A DNA stretch of 45,158 bases. It comes from Candidatus Zixiibacteriota bacterium. GTDB taxonomy: Bacteria; Electryoneota; B3-LCP. A model generated the notes under the pieces. It did no database searches and was not told the DNA's origin. It worked only from the letters and a program-made list of their open reading frames with translations. This document shows positions 16,469 to 24,365 of this stretch, in pieces (within the stretch, counting starts at the first letter, position 1; each line of letters starts with the position of its first letter). A program made the position numbers and the translations under genes. Location: NCBI GenBank assembly GCA_003599535.1, contig QZKQ01000052.1, forward strand, positions 1 through 45,158, in the 5' to 3' direction.

Positions 16469-19400
16469 ATCCGCTGCTTTCTTCCCCTCCTCGCCTGCTC
16501 CCTGCTGAGCGCCGCCGCGGGCGCCGGGGATCGCCTCCCCGACTGGACCGCGGCCACCGAAACCGCCGTCTGGCTGGCCACGCCCGGCGGGCTGTTCCGC
16601 GCTGACCCCGAGAATGAAACCTGGTCCCCCGAAATTTTCCCCGACCACCCCGGTCTGATCCCCTTCGAGCTGCTGTGCGACGGCGAGCAGGTCTGGGCCC
16701 TGGCCGTGGACGCCGTGGGCCTGGTGGACCTGCTGTCCGGCGGGCGCAGCGCCTGGGCTGCCGGCACGGGACCTCCCTCGGGGCCGCTGTCCTGCGCCGC
16801 CTTTGCCGGGGACTACGTCTGGGTGGGCGGATCCGGCGGCGCGGCCCGCTACGACCGGCTGCTGGAGCAGTGGCAGGCCGTCACGGTGGCGCCGCCCGGC
16901 GCGCCGGATTCCGCCCGGGCGGTCATCCGCATCCAGGCCGCTGGGGACGAGGTCTTCCTGGCCACGGCCGCGGGACTGCGGCGCTTCGACTCCCGCACCG
17001 AAACCGTGTCGGACCCGGCCCCCGAAGGCGGCCTGAAGGGAGGCCTCCCCCGCGACCTGCGGATCATCGGCGAGGAGTTATGGTGCTTCGGCGAACACGG
17101 TATTGACGTCTACCATCTGCGGCAGCGCACCTGGACCTTTTTAGGCTCCGGCCAGGGCTTGCGATCCACGGACTGGCGCGACCTGGAACAGATCGGAGGC
17201 GACCTCTACCTGCTGCACGGCGGCGGCTTGGATGTGGTCGAGACGGCCACGCGCCGGGTTACCCCCTTCGAGCGGGAGGCGGGGCTGGCCGGCTACGAAA
17301 TCCGCGACGTGGCCGGGTCGGCGGCGGAGCTATGGTTCGCCACGGATCGCGGGCTGCTGCGCTGGCAGGCTGAGAACGCGGCCCAGGGGCGGGCGGAAAC
17401 CTGGCAACTCTACGACGCCGGGCGGGGGGCATCTCAGGAGACCTGCCTGCGGGTGGCGCAGGGGGGCGGAGGCGTTTTCGCCCTGGGCGAACGCGGGGTG
17501 GACCTGTTGGACCCGGCCACGGATCTGTTCCGCCTGCCGTTGGCCTTCACCGATCCGGCCCTCGCGCCGGCGGCGGCTCCCGTGCGGCGCGCTTCCTGGG
17601 ACGAAAGCGGCCTGCGGGTTTTCCCCGCCGCGGGATCGGAAATCGGCTTGGCGGGCCAATACCACGACCGGTTCGAATCCGGGGGGGAATGGCCGCCGGA
17701 CCATCCGCAGAATGCCAACCGCCACTGGGGCCGGCTGACCCCCTTCTTCAACCACGCCTCAGGCCGTTCGGCCGGGGGTCTCTATGATAATACCGATCCC
17801 GACCAGGTGCTTTACGGGGCCACCTGGCGGGGCCGCGACGGCGACCTGGTGCGCCGCGCGGAAGCCGGCAACCGGGTCCAACCGGCCCTGGCCTGGGACC
17901 CCTTCTTCGGATCGGCCACCCTGCGGGGCGGACGCACGCTGCTGGAAGCGGGACCGCGGCGGGGGGAAAAGCGCCGTTCCCTGCTGCGCGGGACCGCCGC
18001 CTACGGACAGCGGTTGACCCGTTCGGCGCGGGAATTCTTCCCCGGATCCGCCGGGCCGGTGTTCCTGCTGCAGAAACAGAACCTGCTGATCGGCAGCGCC
18101 CGGGTCCTGCTGAACGGCCGCCCGCTGCCGGAGACCGACTACACCCTGAACCATACCCTGGGACGGCTGTTCTTCACCTTCACCGGGTGGGAACTGCTGA
18201 ACGAAGGGGACGTGATCGAGGTCCAGTACCAGTACCGGCTGGAAGAGGCGGAGATCGGGCAGGAACTGGCCCAGGGGGAGATCGCGGTATCGTCCGGCGA
18301 CGCCTTCCAGGTGGCGGCGGCGGGGCTGACCCAGACTGGTGATCCCGGCGACTCCGCCTCCGGACCGGCCTTTCAGGCGGCGCAGGTGGCGGCGGAAGCC
18401 TTCGGGCAGGCACTGGGAGGTGAAGGACGGCTGGTGGCGGCGCTGGGCGCGGGGCAGAACGACAAGGGGCAGGACCTGGAGCACGGCGAGTCGGTCGAGG
18501 CCGACTGGCGCCGCGGCCCCTGGACCGTCCGGGGGATGATCCGCACCCAGACCGACAGCCTGCCGGCCCTGGAAGACCGGTCCACCGAGTTCGGCGCGCT
18601 GCGGGGCGAAGACGAGGTCCTGGTGCGCTTCGAACCGGGTGGGCGGGGGCGGCTGGAAGGACGCACCGCCGAGCGCCGGGGGCTGTACGGCCGGGAACGA
18701 AGCTGGCACGGCGGCGCCATGATTTCCCCCCTGACCGGAACCTCCCTCTTCGCCGACGGCGACTGGTTCGACGCGGCCGCCGATTCCCTGGACCGGGAGC
18801 GCTGGATGGGGTCGCTGGGGCTGGAAACCGCTTTCCTGCCCGGGCTGCTGGAGTGGGCCGGCCTGCGCAGTTCCCGCCTGACCCTGCTGGGCCGCGCCGG
18901 GGAGGTGCGCCTGGATTCGGCCGGGACGCCGGCGGCTACCCGGCTGCGCACCCGGTCGTTGCTGGCCCGCTGGGCGATCGTGCCGGGATCGAAGGTCAGC
19001 CTCTACCCGGAAATCCGCTGGAGCGCGGCCCGGCGCCGCGCCGGCGACGGCCCTTTCCAACCCGAACGCGAGGAGTTGGCGCCGCGGGCCACCATCCACA
19101 GCCGCGATCTGCTGCCGGGACTGAACGCCTACCTGTTTGGCGAAGCCCGCTACGCCCAGGCAGGGTACGATTCCTCCGCCGGTCAGCGCGACGCCGCCCT
19201 GGAGCGCCAGGGGATCGCCCGGCTGGAGCTGGCGCCGGGGGTCTACTGGGGGACGCTGAAACCGGTCACCCTGCGCCTGGACCTGTCGCGCAACGCCGAA
19301 GATTCCCTGGTGGACGTCCCTGCCGATTACGGCCTGGCCGACTTGGGGGGGAGCTGGCGCGACTTCCCCAACAACGTTTCCTCCCGGCGGGTCAACAGTG

Positions 19401-19975
19401 AGACGATCCAGGCCACGGTCGCGCCGCACCCGCAGTGGTTAGTGTACCAGAGCGTGTCACGGCTGCGGGCCACGGGCGCGCCCGAAGAGCAGTTCTATTC
19501 CGCGCGGCTGGAATGGCGGCCGCGCTCGGCCGAGCAGGTCTACTGGAAATACATCCTGAACCGCACCCTGGACCCCGCCGGCCACCGGTTGCGCCACCGC
19601 CCCGGAATGGAATGGTACCGCCGCTGGTCGGCCCGGTTGTTCACCCGCAGCCAGTTTTACGCGACCTGGGCCGACGAGCCCGGGTACCGGCTGTTGGAGC
19701 TGGCTCCCGGCGCCTACGCCGACCGCCGCTTCACCTTCCCCTGGGGTCTGGGCGCGGGGACGCTGCGGCTGAACTTGGACGGTGCCTGGTCGCGGCAGAC
19801 CCTGCCGGCAAGCCTGGAGCGGATCCGCGCCGGCGGTTACGCCCGGCTGGACTGGCAGATGGGCCGCCCCCTGCTCCTGCGCCTGAAGGTGGATGGCGAC
19901 TACGACTATTCCTTGACCGGAAACTCGAGCGAGGCGCTGTGGGAGGTGGAGGTGCGGGTCAGCGGGAGGTTCTGA
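16469..19975 (+). CDS. Large outer-membrane protein: N-terminal beta-propeller plus C-terminal beta-barrel
   Basis: About 1168 residues if initiated at ATC 16469. The frame is open from a TAG at 16400. Between that stop and the propeller there is no ATG, GTG or TTG, yet the sequence after ATC reads as a signal peptide (RCFLPLLACSLLSAAAGAG). GGAG lies 9 bp before ATC and a promoter lies before that. The first standard start, GTG 16706, would remove the signal peptide and first propeller strand. Residues ~30-380 have propeller blades (VWLATPGGLFRAD, EVFLATAAGLRRFDS, ELWFATDRGLLRWQ). The rest consists of amphipathic strands with a 'VLLNGRPLPETDYTLNHTLGRLFFT' motif seen in large outer-membrane barrels, ending EVEVRVSGRF. 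Role unknown; perhaps a surface translocon or adhesin. Confidence 0.7.
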   Translation: MRCFLPLLACSLLSAAAGAGDRLPDWTAATETAVWLATPGGLFRADPENETWSPEIFPDHPGLIPFELLCDGEQVWALAVDAVGLVDLLSGGRSAWAAGTGPPSGPLSCAAFAGDYVWVGGSGGAARYDRLLEQWQAVTVAPPGAPDSARAVIRIQAAGDEVFLATAAGLRRFDSRTETVSDPAPEGGLKGGLPRDLRIIGEELWCFGEHGIDVYHLRQRTWTFLGSGQGLRSTDWRDLEQIGGDLYLLHGGGLDVVETATRRVTPFEREAGLAGYEIRDVAGSAAELWFATDRGLLRWQAENAAQGRAETWQLYDAGRGASQETCLRVAQGGGGVFALGERGVDLLDPATDLFRLPLAFTDPALAPAAAPVRRASWDESGLRVFPAAGSEIGLAGQYHDRFESGGEWPPDHPQNANRHWGRLTPFFNHASGRSAGGLYDNTDPDQVLYGATWRGRDGDLVRRAEAGNRVQPALAWDPFFGSATLRGGRTLLEAGPRRGEKRRSLLRGTAAYGQRLTRSAREFFPGSAGPVFLLQKQNLLIGSARVLLNGRPLPETDYTLNHTLGRLFFTFTGWELLNEGDVIEVQYQYRLEEAEIGQELAQGEIAVSSGDAFQVAAAGLTQTGDPGDSASGPAFQAAQVAAEAFGQALGGEGRLVAALGAGQNDKGQDLEHGESVEADWRRGPWTVRGMIRTQTDSLPALEDRSTEFGALRGEDEVLVRFEPGGRGRLEGRTAERRGLYGRERSWHGGAMISPLTGTSLFADGDWFDAAADSLDRERWMGSLGLETAFLPGLLEWAGLRSSRLTLLGRAGEVRLDSAGTPAATRLRTRSLLARWAIVPGSKVSLYPEIRWSAARRRAGDGPFQPEREELAPRATIHSRDLLPGLNAYLFGEARYAQAGYDSSAGQRDAALERQGIARLELAPGVYWGTLKPVTLRLDLSRNAEDSLVDVPADYGLADLGGSWRDFPNNVSSRRVNSETIQATVAPHPQWLVYQSVSRLRATGAPEEQFYSARLEWRPRSAEQVYWKYILNRTLDPAGHRLRHRPGMEWYRRWSARLFTRSQFYATWADEPGYRLLELAPGAYADRRFTFPWGLGAGTLRLNLDGAWSRQTLPASLERIRAGGYARLDWQMGRPLLLRLKVDGDYDYSLTGNSSEALWEVEVRVSGRF

Positions 19976-20026
19976 GGCGAGGGTAGGACAGGCATACCTG
20001 GAACGTAAAAATATCGGCCCTGGAGT

Positions 20027-20053
20027 GTCATCCCCGCGAAAGCAGGGAAACAG
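20027..20053. repeat. 'ATCCCCGCGAAAGC' interspersed element
   Basis: GTCATCCCCGCGAAAGCAGG with a short inverted repeat. A relative is at 29874-29902. It resembles the widespread ATTCCC-N8-GGGAAT class of small bacterial repeats. Confidence 0.45.
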
Positions 20054-20114
20054 TGGCGCCCCAAATCCCATCATTGATTCAGATGTTTCAGGAATGTCTG
20101 AGCTCCCAAATCAA

Positions 20115-20141
20115 TAAAAAAGGGCAGCCACTCGGCCGCCC
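20115..20141 (-). terminator. Rho-independent terminator of leuS
   Basis: Minus strand GGGCGGCC, loop GAGT, GGCTGCCC (8 bp with one G-U), then TTTTTTATT. Confidence 0.85.
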
Positions 20142-20145
20142 CTTC

Positions 20146-20180
20146 GGTTTACGGTTTACAGTTCTCGGTTCACAGTCTTT
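20146..20180. repeat. Heptamer array between the leuS stop and terminator
   Basis: GGTTTAC, GGTTTAC, AGTTCTC, GGTTCAC, AGTCTTT fill the gap between the leuS stop codon (20180-20182) and its terminator. Confidence 0.7.
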
Positions 20181-22630
20181 TATCCCACCACCAAATTCAG
20201 CAGCTTGCCCGGCACGAAAACGGCCTTGCGGATCTGCTTTCCTTCCAGCCAGGCGGTCAGCCGGCCGCTGGATTGCGCCAGAGCCACCGCCTGATCCTGG
20301 TCCACCCCCACCGGCACTTCCAGCTTGTCGCGCACCTTGCCGTTGATCTGCACTACCAGGGTGATGACCTCCCGCACCAGAGCGGCGGGGTCGTGCTGCG
20401 GCCACGGCTGATCGAACACCGACACCGTTTCCGCCGATTCCGGATGCATCGTATGCCACAGTTCCTCGCCCAGGTGCGGGGCAAACGGAGCCACCAGCCG
20501 GGCGAAGGTTTCCAGCGCGCCGCGCAGCCCGGGGATGGGCCCCTTGGCCGCGGCCTCATAGAGCGCGTTCAGGAGCTCCATCATGCGGCTGATGGCGGTG
20601 TTGAAGCGTAGTTCGCCCAAGTCTCTGGTCACCTGTTCGAGGGCATGGTTTAGGGCGTAGTTCAGGTCACGGGGCAGTTCGCCGTCCGGAGCCGCCGCGG
20701 CGTGGTCCTGGTAGAAGCGCCACAGCCGGTTGACAAAGCGCGCGATCCCGGTGATCCCCTCGTCGGACCAGTCTCCGCCCTGCTCGTAATCCCCCATGAA
20801 CATCATGTACATGCGGAACACGTCGGACCCGTACTTGGCCACGAAGTCGTCGGGGTTGACCACGTTGCCGCGCGACTTGGACATCTTCTCACCCTTGTGG
20901 GTGATGATGCCCTGGTGCCGCAGCCGGGCGAACGGTTCGTCGAAGGTCACCAGCCCGGCGTCGTAGAGCGCCTTGATGATGAAGCGGGCATAGAGCAGGT
21001 GCATGGTGGAATGCTCGGCGCCGCCGATGTACTGATCCACCGGCAGCCACTTCCGGGAAATCTCCGGGTCCCAGGCCACGTCGTCGCGGTCCGGCGACAG
21101 GTAGCGCAGGAAGTACCAGGACGAGTCCACGAAGGTGTCCATGGTGTCGGGGTCGCGCTGGGCCGGTTCGCCGCACTTCGGGCAGGTCACGTTCATGAAC
21201 GATGGCAGGTTGGCCAGCGGCGATTTCCCCTTGGGGGCGAAATCGGTGATATCCTCCGGCAGTTTGACCGGGAGCTGGTCTTCCGGCACCGGTACCGTCC
21301 CGCATTTCGGGCAGTGGATGATGGGAATAGGCGCGCCCCACATGCGCTGGCGGGATACCAGCCAGTCGCGCAGGCGGTAGTTGACTGAGAAGCGCCCCTT
21401 GCCTTCCGCCTCCAGGGCCCTGGTGACCGCCTCCTGGCCCTCCTCCGACCTCAGCCCGTCGAAATGGCCCGAATGGATCATGTAGCCGGGGTCTTCGAAG
21501 GCCTGGGTCAGCGCCTCGGCTTCCAGGATGGCGGCGTCCACTTCCGGCTGGATGACCACCTTGACCGGCAGGCCGTACTTGCGGGTGAACTCGAAATCGC
21601 GCTGGTCGTGGGCCGGGACGGCCATGACTGCGCCGGTGCCGTAGGTGGCCAGCACGTAGTCGGCGATCCACACCGGCAGGCGCTCGCCGGTCAGCGGGTG
21701 CACGGCATAGGCGCCGGTGAACACCCCAATCTTCTCCCGCTCGGTGGAAAGGCGCTCCAGGTCGGTGACCCGGCGCACCGATTCAATGTAGGCCTCCACT
21801 TCCGCGCGCTGCCGGGATGCGGTGATTTCCGGCACCAGCGGGTGCTCCGGTGCGAACACCACGTAGGTCACGCCGAACAGGGTGTCAGGCCGGGTGGTGA
21901 ACACCTCGAAGCGGTCGTCACGCCCTTCCAGCCCAAAGGCGATGGTCGTACCGGTGCTGCGCCCGATCCAGTTCTCCTGCATGATTTTCGTCCTGCGCGG
22001 CCAGTCAATGCGCTCCAGGCCCTCCAGCAACCGGTCGGCGTATTCGGTGATGCGGAAGAACCACTGCTTCAGGTCGCGCTTGACCACGGGCGTGCCGCAA
22101 CGCTCGCAGGCGCCGCCTTCGGCCTGCTCGTTGGCCAGCACCGTCTGGCACGAGGGGCACCAATTGACCGGGGCTTGCTTCTGGTAGGCCAGGCCGCGCT
22201 GGAACAGCTTCAGGAAGAGCCACTGGGTCCAGCGGTAGTAGCCGGGATCGGAGGTGTCCACCTCGCGCTCCCAGTCGTACATGGCCCCGATTTCCTTCAA
22301 CTGCTCGCGGATAAAGCCGATGCTTTCGGCGGTGGTGACGGCCGGATGCACGCCTCGGGACACGGCGTAGTTTTCCGCCGGCAGCCCGAAGGCGTCGAAG
22401 CCCATCGGCTCGAACACGGTATGGCCCTGCATGCGTTTCCAGCGGAAGTAGCTGTCGGCCGGGCCGAAGTTGTACCAGTGGCCGATGTGCAGCTTTTTGG
22501 CCGATGGGTAGCTGAACATGACCAGGCCGTAGAAGGGCTTATCGGCTGCGGCCAGATCGGGATGGTGGGCGCCGCTCTGGTCCCACACGCGCCGCCACTT
22601 GGGTTCAAAGTCTTGGAAGGGGTAGTCCAT
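20180..22630 (-). CDS. leuS: Leucyl-tRNA synthetase
   Basis: 816 residues from ATG 22630. An upstream GTG at 22654 reads through an octamer repeat and is rejected. It is a class Ia synthetase that charges tRNA-Leu. The HIGH motif appears as KKLHIGHW, and KMSKS as GEKMSKSRGNVV. A zinc-ribbon-like segment has CPSC ... CERC. The large CP1 editing insertion carries TTRPDTLFGVTYVVFAPEHP. The anticodon-binding and C-terminal domains follow, ending in KVRDKLEVPVGV ... RKAVFVPGKLLNLVVG. The length is normal for bacteria. It is a single-gene unit: a promoter at 22738-22766 and a terminator at 20115-20141. Confidence 0.97.
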   Translation of the reverse strand: MDYPFQDFEPKWRRVWDQSGAHHPDLAAADKPFYGLVMFSYPSAKKLHIGHWYNFGPADSYFRWKRMQGHTVFEPMGFDAFGLPAENYAVSRGVHPAVTTAESIGFIREQLKEIGAMYDWEREVDTSDPGYYRWTQWLFLKLFQRGLAYQKQAPVNWCPSCQTVLANEQAEGGACERCGTPVVKRDLKQWFFRITEYADRLLEGLERIDWPRRTKIMQENWIGRSTGTTIAFGLEGRDDRFEVFTTRPDTLFGVTYVVFAPEHPLVPEITASRQRAEVEAYIESVRRVTDLERLSTEREKIGVFTGAYAVHPLTGERLPVWIADYVLATYGTGAVMAVPAHDQRDFEFTRKYGLPVKVVIQPEVDAAILEAEALTQAFEDPGYMIHSGHFDGLRSEEGQEAVTRALEAEGKGRFSVNYRLRDWLVSRQRMWGAPIPIIHCPKCGTVPVPEDQLPVKLPEDITDFAPKGKSPLANLPSFMNVTCPKCGEPAQRDPDTMDTFVDSSWYFLRYLSPDRDDVAWDPEISRKWLPVDQYIGGAEHSTMHLLYARFIIKALYDAGLVTFDEPFARLRHQGIITHKGEKMSKSRGNVVNPDDFVAKYGSDVFRMYMMFMGDYEQGGDWSDEGITGIARFVNRLWRFYQDHAAAAPDGELPRDLNYALNHALEQVTRDLGELRFNTAISRMMELLNALYEAAAKGPIPGLRGALETFARLVAPFAPHLGEELWHTMHPESAETVSVFDQPWPQHDPAALVREVITLVVQINGKVRDKLEVPVGVDQDQAVALAQSSGRLTAWLEGKQIRKAVFVPGKLLNLVVG

Positions 22631-22640
22631 AGGGTATAGT

Positions 22641-22672
22641 ATCCACGTAACCACGTATCCACGTAACCACGC
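22641..22672. repeat. Octamer array x4 in the leuS leader
   Basis: ATCCACGTAACCACGT is followed by ATCCACGTAACCACGC, which can be read as four octamers of type WCCACGYA. It ends 10 bp before the leuS start codon. Confidence 0.7.
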
Positions 22673-22737
22673 AAAATGAAGTTGCTGATTAAACTCCGCG
22701 CCGGGCGGTTTGGCTCCGCGAACCGGAGTAACCGATA

Positions 22738-22766
22738 AACATACGCAATTCCGGCGCTAAAGTCAA
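22738..22766 (-). promoter_or_regulatory. Promoter of leuS
   Basis: Minus strand TTGACT, 17-bp spacer, TATGTT, about 107 bp before the start codon. No T-box-like structure was recognised in the leader. Confidence 0.6.
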
Positions 22767-22801
22767 GAGGGAAGAAAGATTTCACTACAGAAACATGGGG
22801 A

Positions 22802-22836
22802 GGCTATTGGCTTCCGGCTATCGGCTCCCGGCGTTC
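22802..22836. repeat. Heptamer array (GGCTNYY)x5
   Basis: GGCTATT, GGCTTCC, GGCTATC, GGCTCCC, GGCGTTC. It lies beside the 18-bp palindrome copy at 22845-22862. Confidence 0.65.
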
Positions 22837-22844
22837 GGAGGGCC

Positions 22845-22862
22845 ATCCGTCGGCTGACGGAT
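22845..22862. repeat. 18-bp palindrome, copy 2 of 3
   Basis: ATCCGTCGGCTGACGGAT. It directly abuts the dispersed element that begins at 22863. Confidence 0.6.
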
Positions 22863-22947
22863 CGTGGCCGGTGGGATGTTGGGGCGATGCATCTGCCCTT
22901 GGGAAGCCTCCGCAGATGGGCCCCGGCACCTCCCCTCCCGAAGGCAG
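22863..22947 (+). repeat. Dispersed ~85-bp element, copy B
   Basis: It aligns with the reverse complement of 16081-16167. The inner arms differ by paired changes (CTC..GAG in copy A, CTT..AAG in copy B), which hints at a conserved hairpin, though two copies are too few to prove it. Weaker similarity continues to about 22980. The rest of the 22948-23221 gap shows nothing I can name. Confidence 0.6.
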
Positions 22948-23221
22948 CACCATTCGACCCCACTCTGGCAGGCGGCCGAACCCGGTCCAGGGCAGGGCGG
23001 GCCGAAGCCATCGTCCGGATTGTACCGCCCGGGCCGGAGTATCCATCGCATGAACCGTGGATTACCCCACAATGGTCCCGTCGCGAAATCACAGTTCAGA
23101 CGCGGTAGCCTCCAAGTCCTTTTCTCGCTTTTTCACCCCTCCGAATCGTCCCCTGGTAAAATTCAAGTCCCGGGAAAAACCTGCCGATAATAGAGATGGA
23201 CACCCCACAGCGAGCGTCATC

Positions 23222-23401
23222 ATGGAAGACGGAAAGACCACCGAGCCTCTGCCCCCGGTCGACCGGGGAGAAGGCTGGAAGCCCCGCCATCAGCGCAAAC
23301 GCACCCTGCTGGACGTCGAACCGAAGCCGGAAGACAAGTCCGAGGAAGAACCCCGCACGCCCCAACCGCTGCCCTTCGGCACCATAGATATCCTGGCCTG
23401 A
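23222..23401 (+). CDS. Small acidic/basic hypothetical protein
   Basis: 59 residues, MEDGKTTEPLPPVDRGEG then KPRHQRKRTLLDVEPKPEDK, ending PFGTIDILA. It is rich in charged residues and proline with no membrane segment, and is probably disordered. Codon third positions are mostly G or C, as in the neighbouring genes, while flanking DNA is not. This is the main support for it. No strong ribosome site precedes the ATG, and the same frame is open upstream to 23057 without coding-like composition. Function unknown. Confidence 0.5.
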   Translation: MEDGKTTEPLPPVDRGEGWKPRHQRKRTLLDVEPKPEDKSEEEPRTPQPLPFGTIDILA

Positions 23402-23445
23402 GCCGCCAGCCGCTGCACCCCGACAATGCTTGAAACCATTTCCCC

Positions 23446-23474
23446 TTGCTTTTCCCCGCCGTAATCCGTATATT
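23446..23474 (+). promoter_or_regulatory. Promoter of the CMD-like gene
   Basis: TTGCTT, 17-bp spacer, TATATT in the context CCGTATATTT, 40 bp before the ATG at 23515. Confidence 0.6.
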
Positions 23475-23514
23475 TCCCCCGCTTGACTCAACCATACCCG
23501 ATCTCTGATCCAAC

Positions 23515-24162
23515 ATGAAAACGCCCGATTCCCCTGCCCCCCGGGATCCCCGCGCCCGGCAGGCCGTGCGGGTATCCGCCGCCCTGGTATCCCGCCGCGG
23601 CCCGGCCCTGGCCGCCATCTTCCGCGAAGCGCTGGACGCCGCGTTGAATCCCGGCGAGCTGGCCGAACTGATCCTCCAGAGCCTGCTGTTCGATGGCTAT
23701 CCCTGTGCCCTGGAAGGATTCCTCACCTTAAAGGAACTGCTGCATGATCGGCTGCCCGCCGACGCCGCCTTCGAAGCGTACGATGCCGCTCACGTGGCGC
23801 AGTGGCGCGGGCGGGGCGAGGCGCTGTGCCGCCGCATCTACGGTCGCAACTTCGAGCCGTTGATGGACAACGTCGCCGCACTGTCGCCCACCCTGAAGGA
23901 GTGGATGCTGGTGGAAGGCTACGGCCGCGTCCTGGCCCGTCCCTCGCTCGATATCGCCCTGCGGGAGCTGGGCATCGTGGCCATTCTGACGGTCAAGGAG
24001 CTGCCCCGGCAGTTGCATTCCCACCTGCGCGGCGCCCTGCGCGTGGGCGTCCCGCCGGAAGGCCTGGACGCCGCCCTGGAATGGTGCGCCGAATTCGCCA
24101 CCCCCGAGGCCTTGGCCCGGGCGCGGGATGTGCGCTCCCAGGTGCGCCCGGTGGCGGAGTAA
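23515..24162 (+). CDS. Carboxymuconolactone-decarboxylase/AhpD-like protein
   Basis: 215 residues, all-alpha, soluble. Residues ~28-75 (AALAAIFREALDAALNPGELAELILQ, then LLFDGYPCALEGFLTLKELL) match one CMD helical unit. Residues ~130-200 (LSPTLKEWMLVEGYGRVLARPSLDIALRELG... then LPRQLHSHLRGALRVGVPPEGLDAAL) form a second. AhpD enzymes use a CxxC in this fold to reduce peroxidase partners. Here only single cysteines are seen (GYPCAL, EWCAEF), so a disulfide-reductase role is doubtful and a decarboxylase-like or structural role is as likely. It is a single-gene unit between leuS and dnaK, without obvious functional partners. Confidence 0.7.
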   Translation: MKTPDSPAPRDPRARQAVRVSAALVSRRGPALAAIFREALDAALNPGELAELILQSLLFDGYPCALEGFLTLKELLHDRLPADAAFEAYDAAHVAQWRGRGEALCRRIYGRNFEPLMDNVAALSPTLKEWMLVEGYGRVLARPSLDIALRELGIVAILTVKELPRQLHSHLRGALRVGVPPEGLDAALEWCAEFATPEALARARDVRSQVRPVAE

Positions 24163-24305
24163 TTGCGTCATTTTGTCAGAGATTGGCAGCAGGGCGGAGA
24201 GCTCCCCTTCCCGGCGCTGTGGTGATGGGGATATTAAATGCTTAATTATCAAATGTTACGGCGGCTTTCATCCATGTGCCGCAGGGGTGATAATCGGCAC
24301 AGCCT

Positions 24306-24335
24306 TTGCACTACTATCCCGGTAAAGATTATAAT
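24306..24335 (+). promoter_or_regulatory. Promoter of dnaK
   Basis: TTGCAC, 18-bp spacer, TATAAT. No CIRCE operator (TTAGCACTC-N9-GAGTGCTAA) is present, so control by HrcA is not indicated here. Confidence 0.65.
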
Positions 24336-24365
24336 ACATGCATATAAACATGGAGGATTGCAAAG

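Noticed and set aside
24163-24365. CIRCE/HrcA control of dnaK
   Set aside because: No TTAGCACTC inverted repeat is present; only a sigma70-type promoter is seen.
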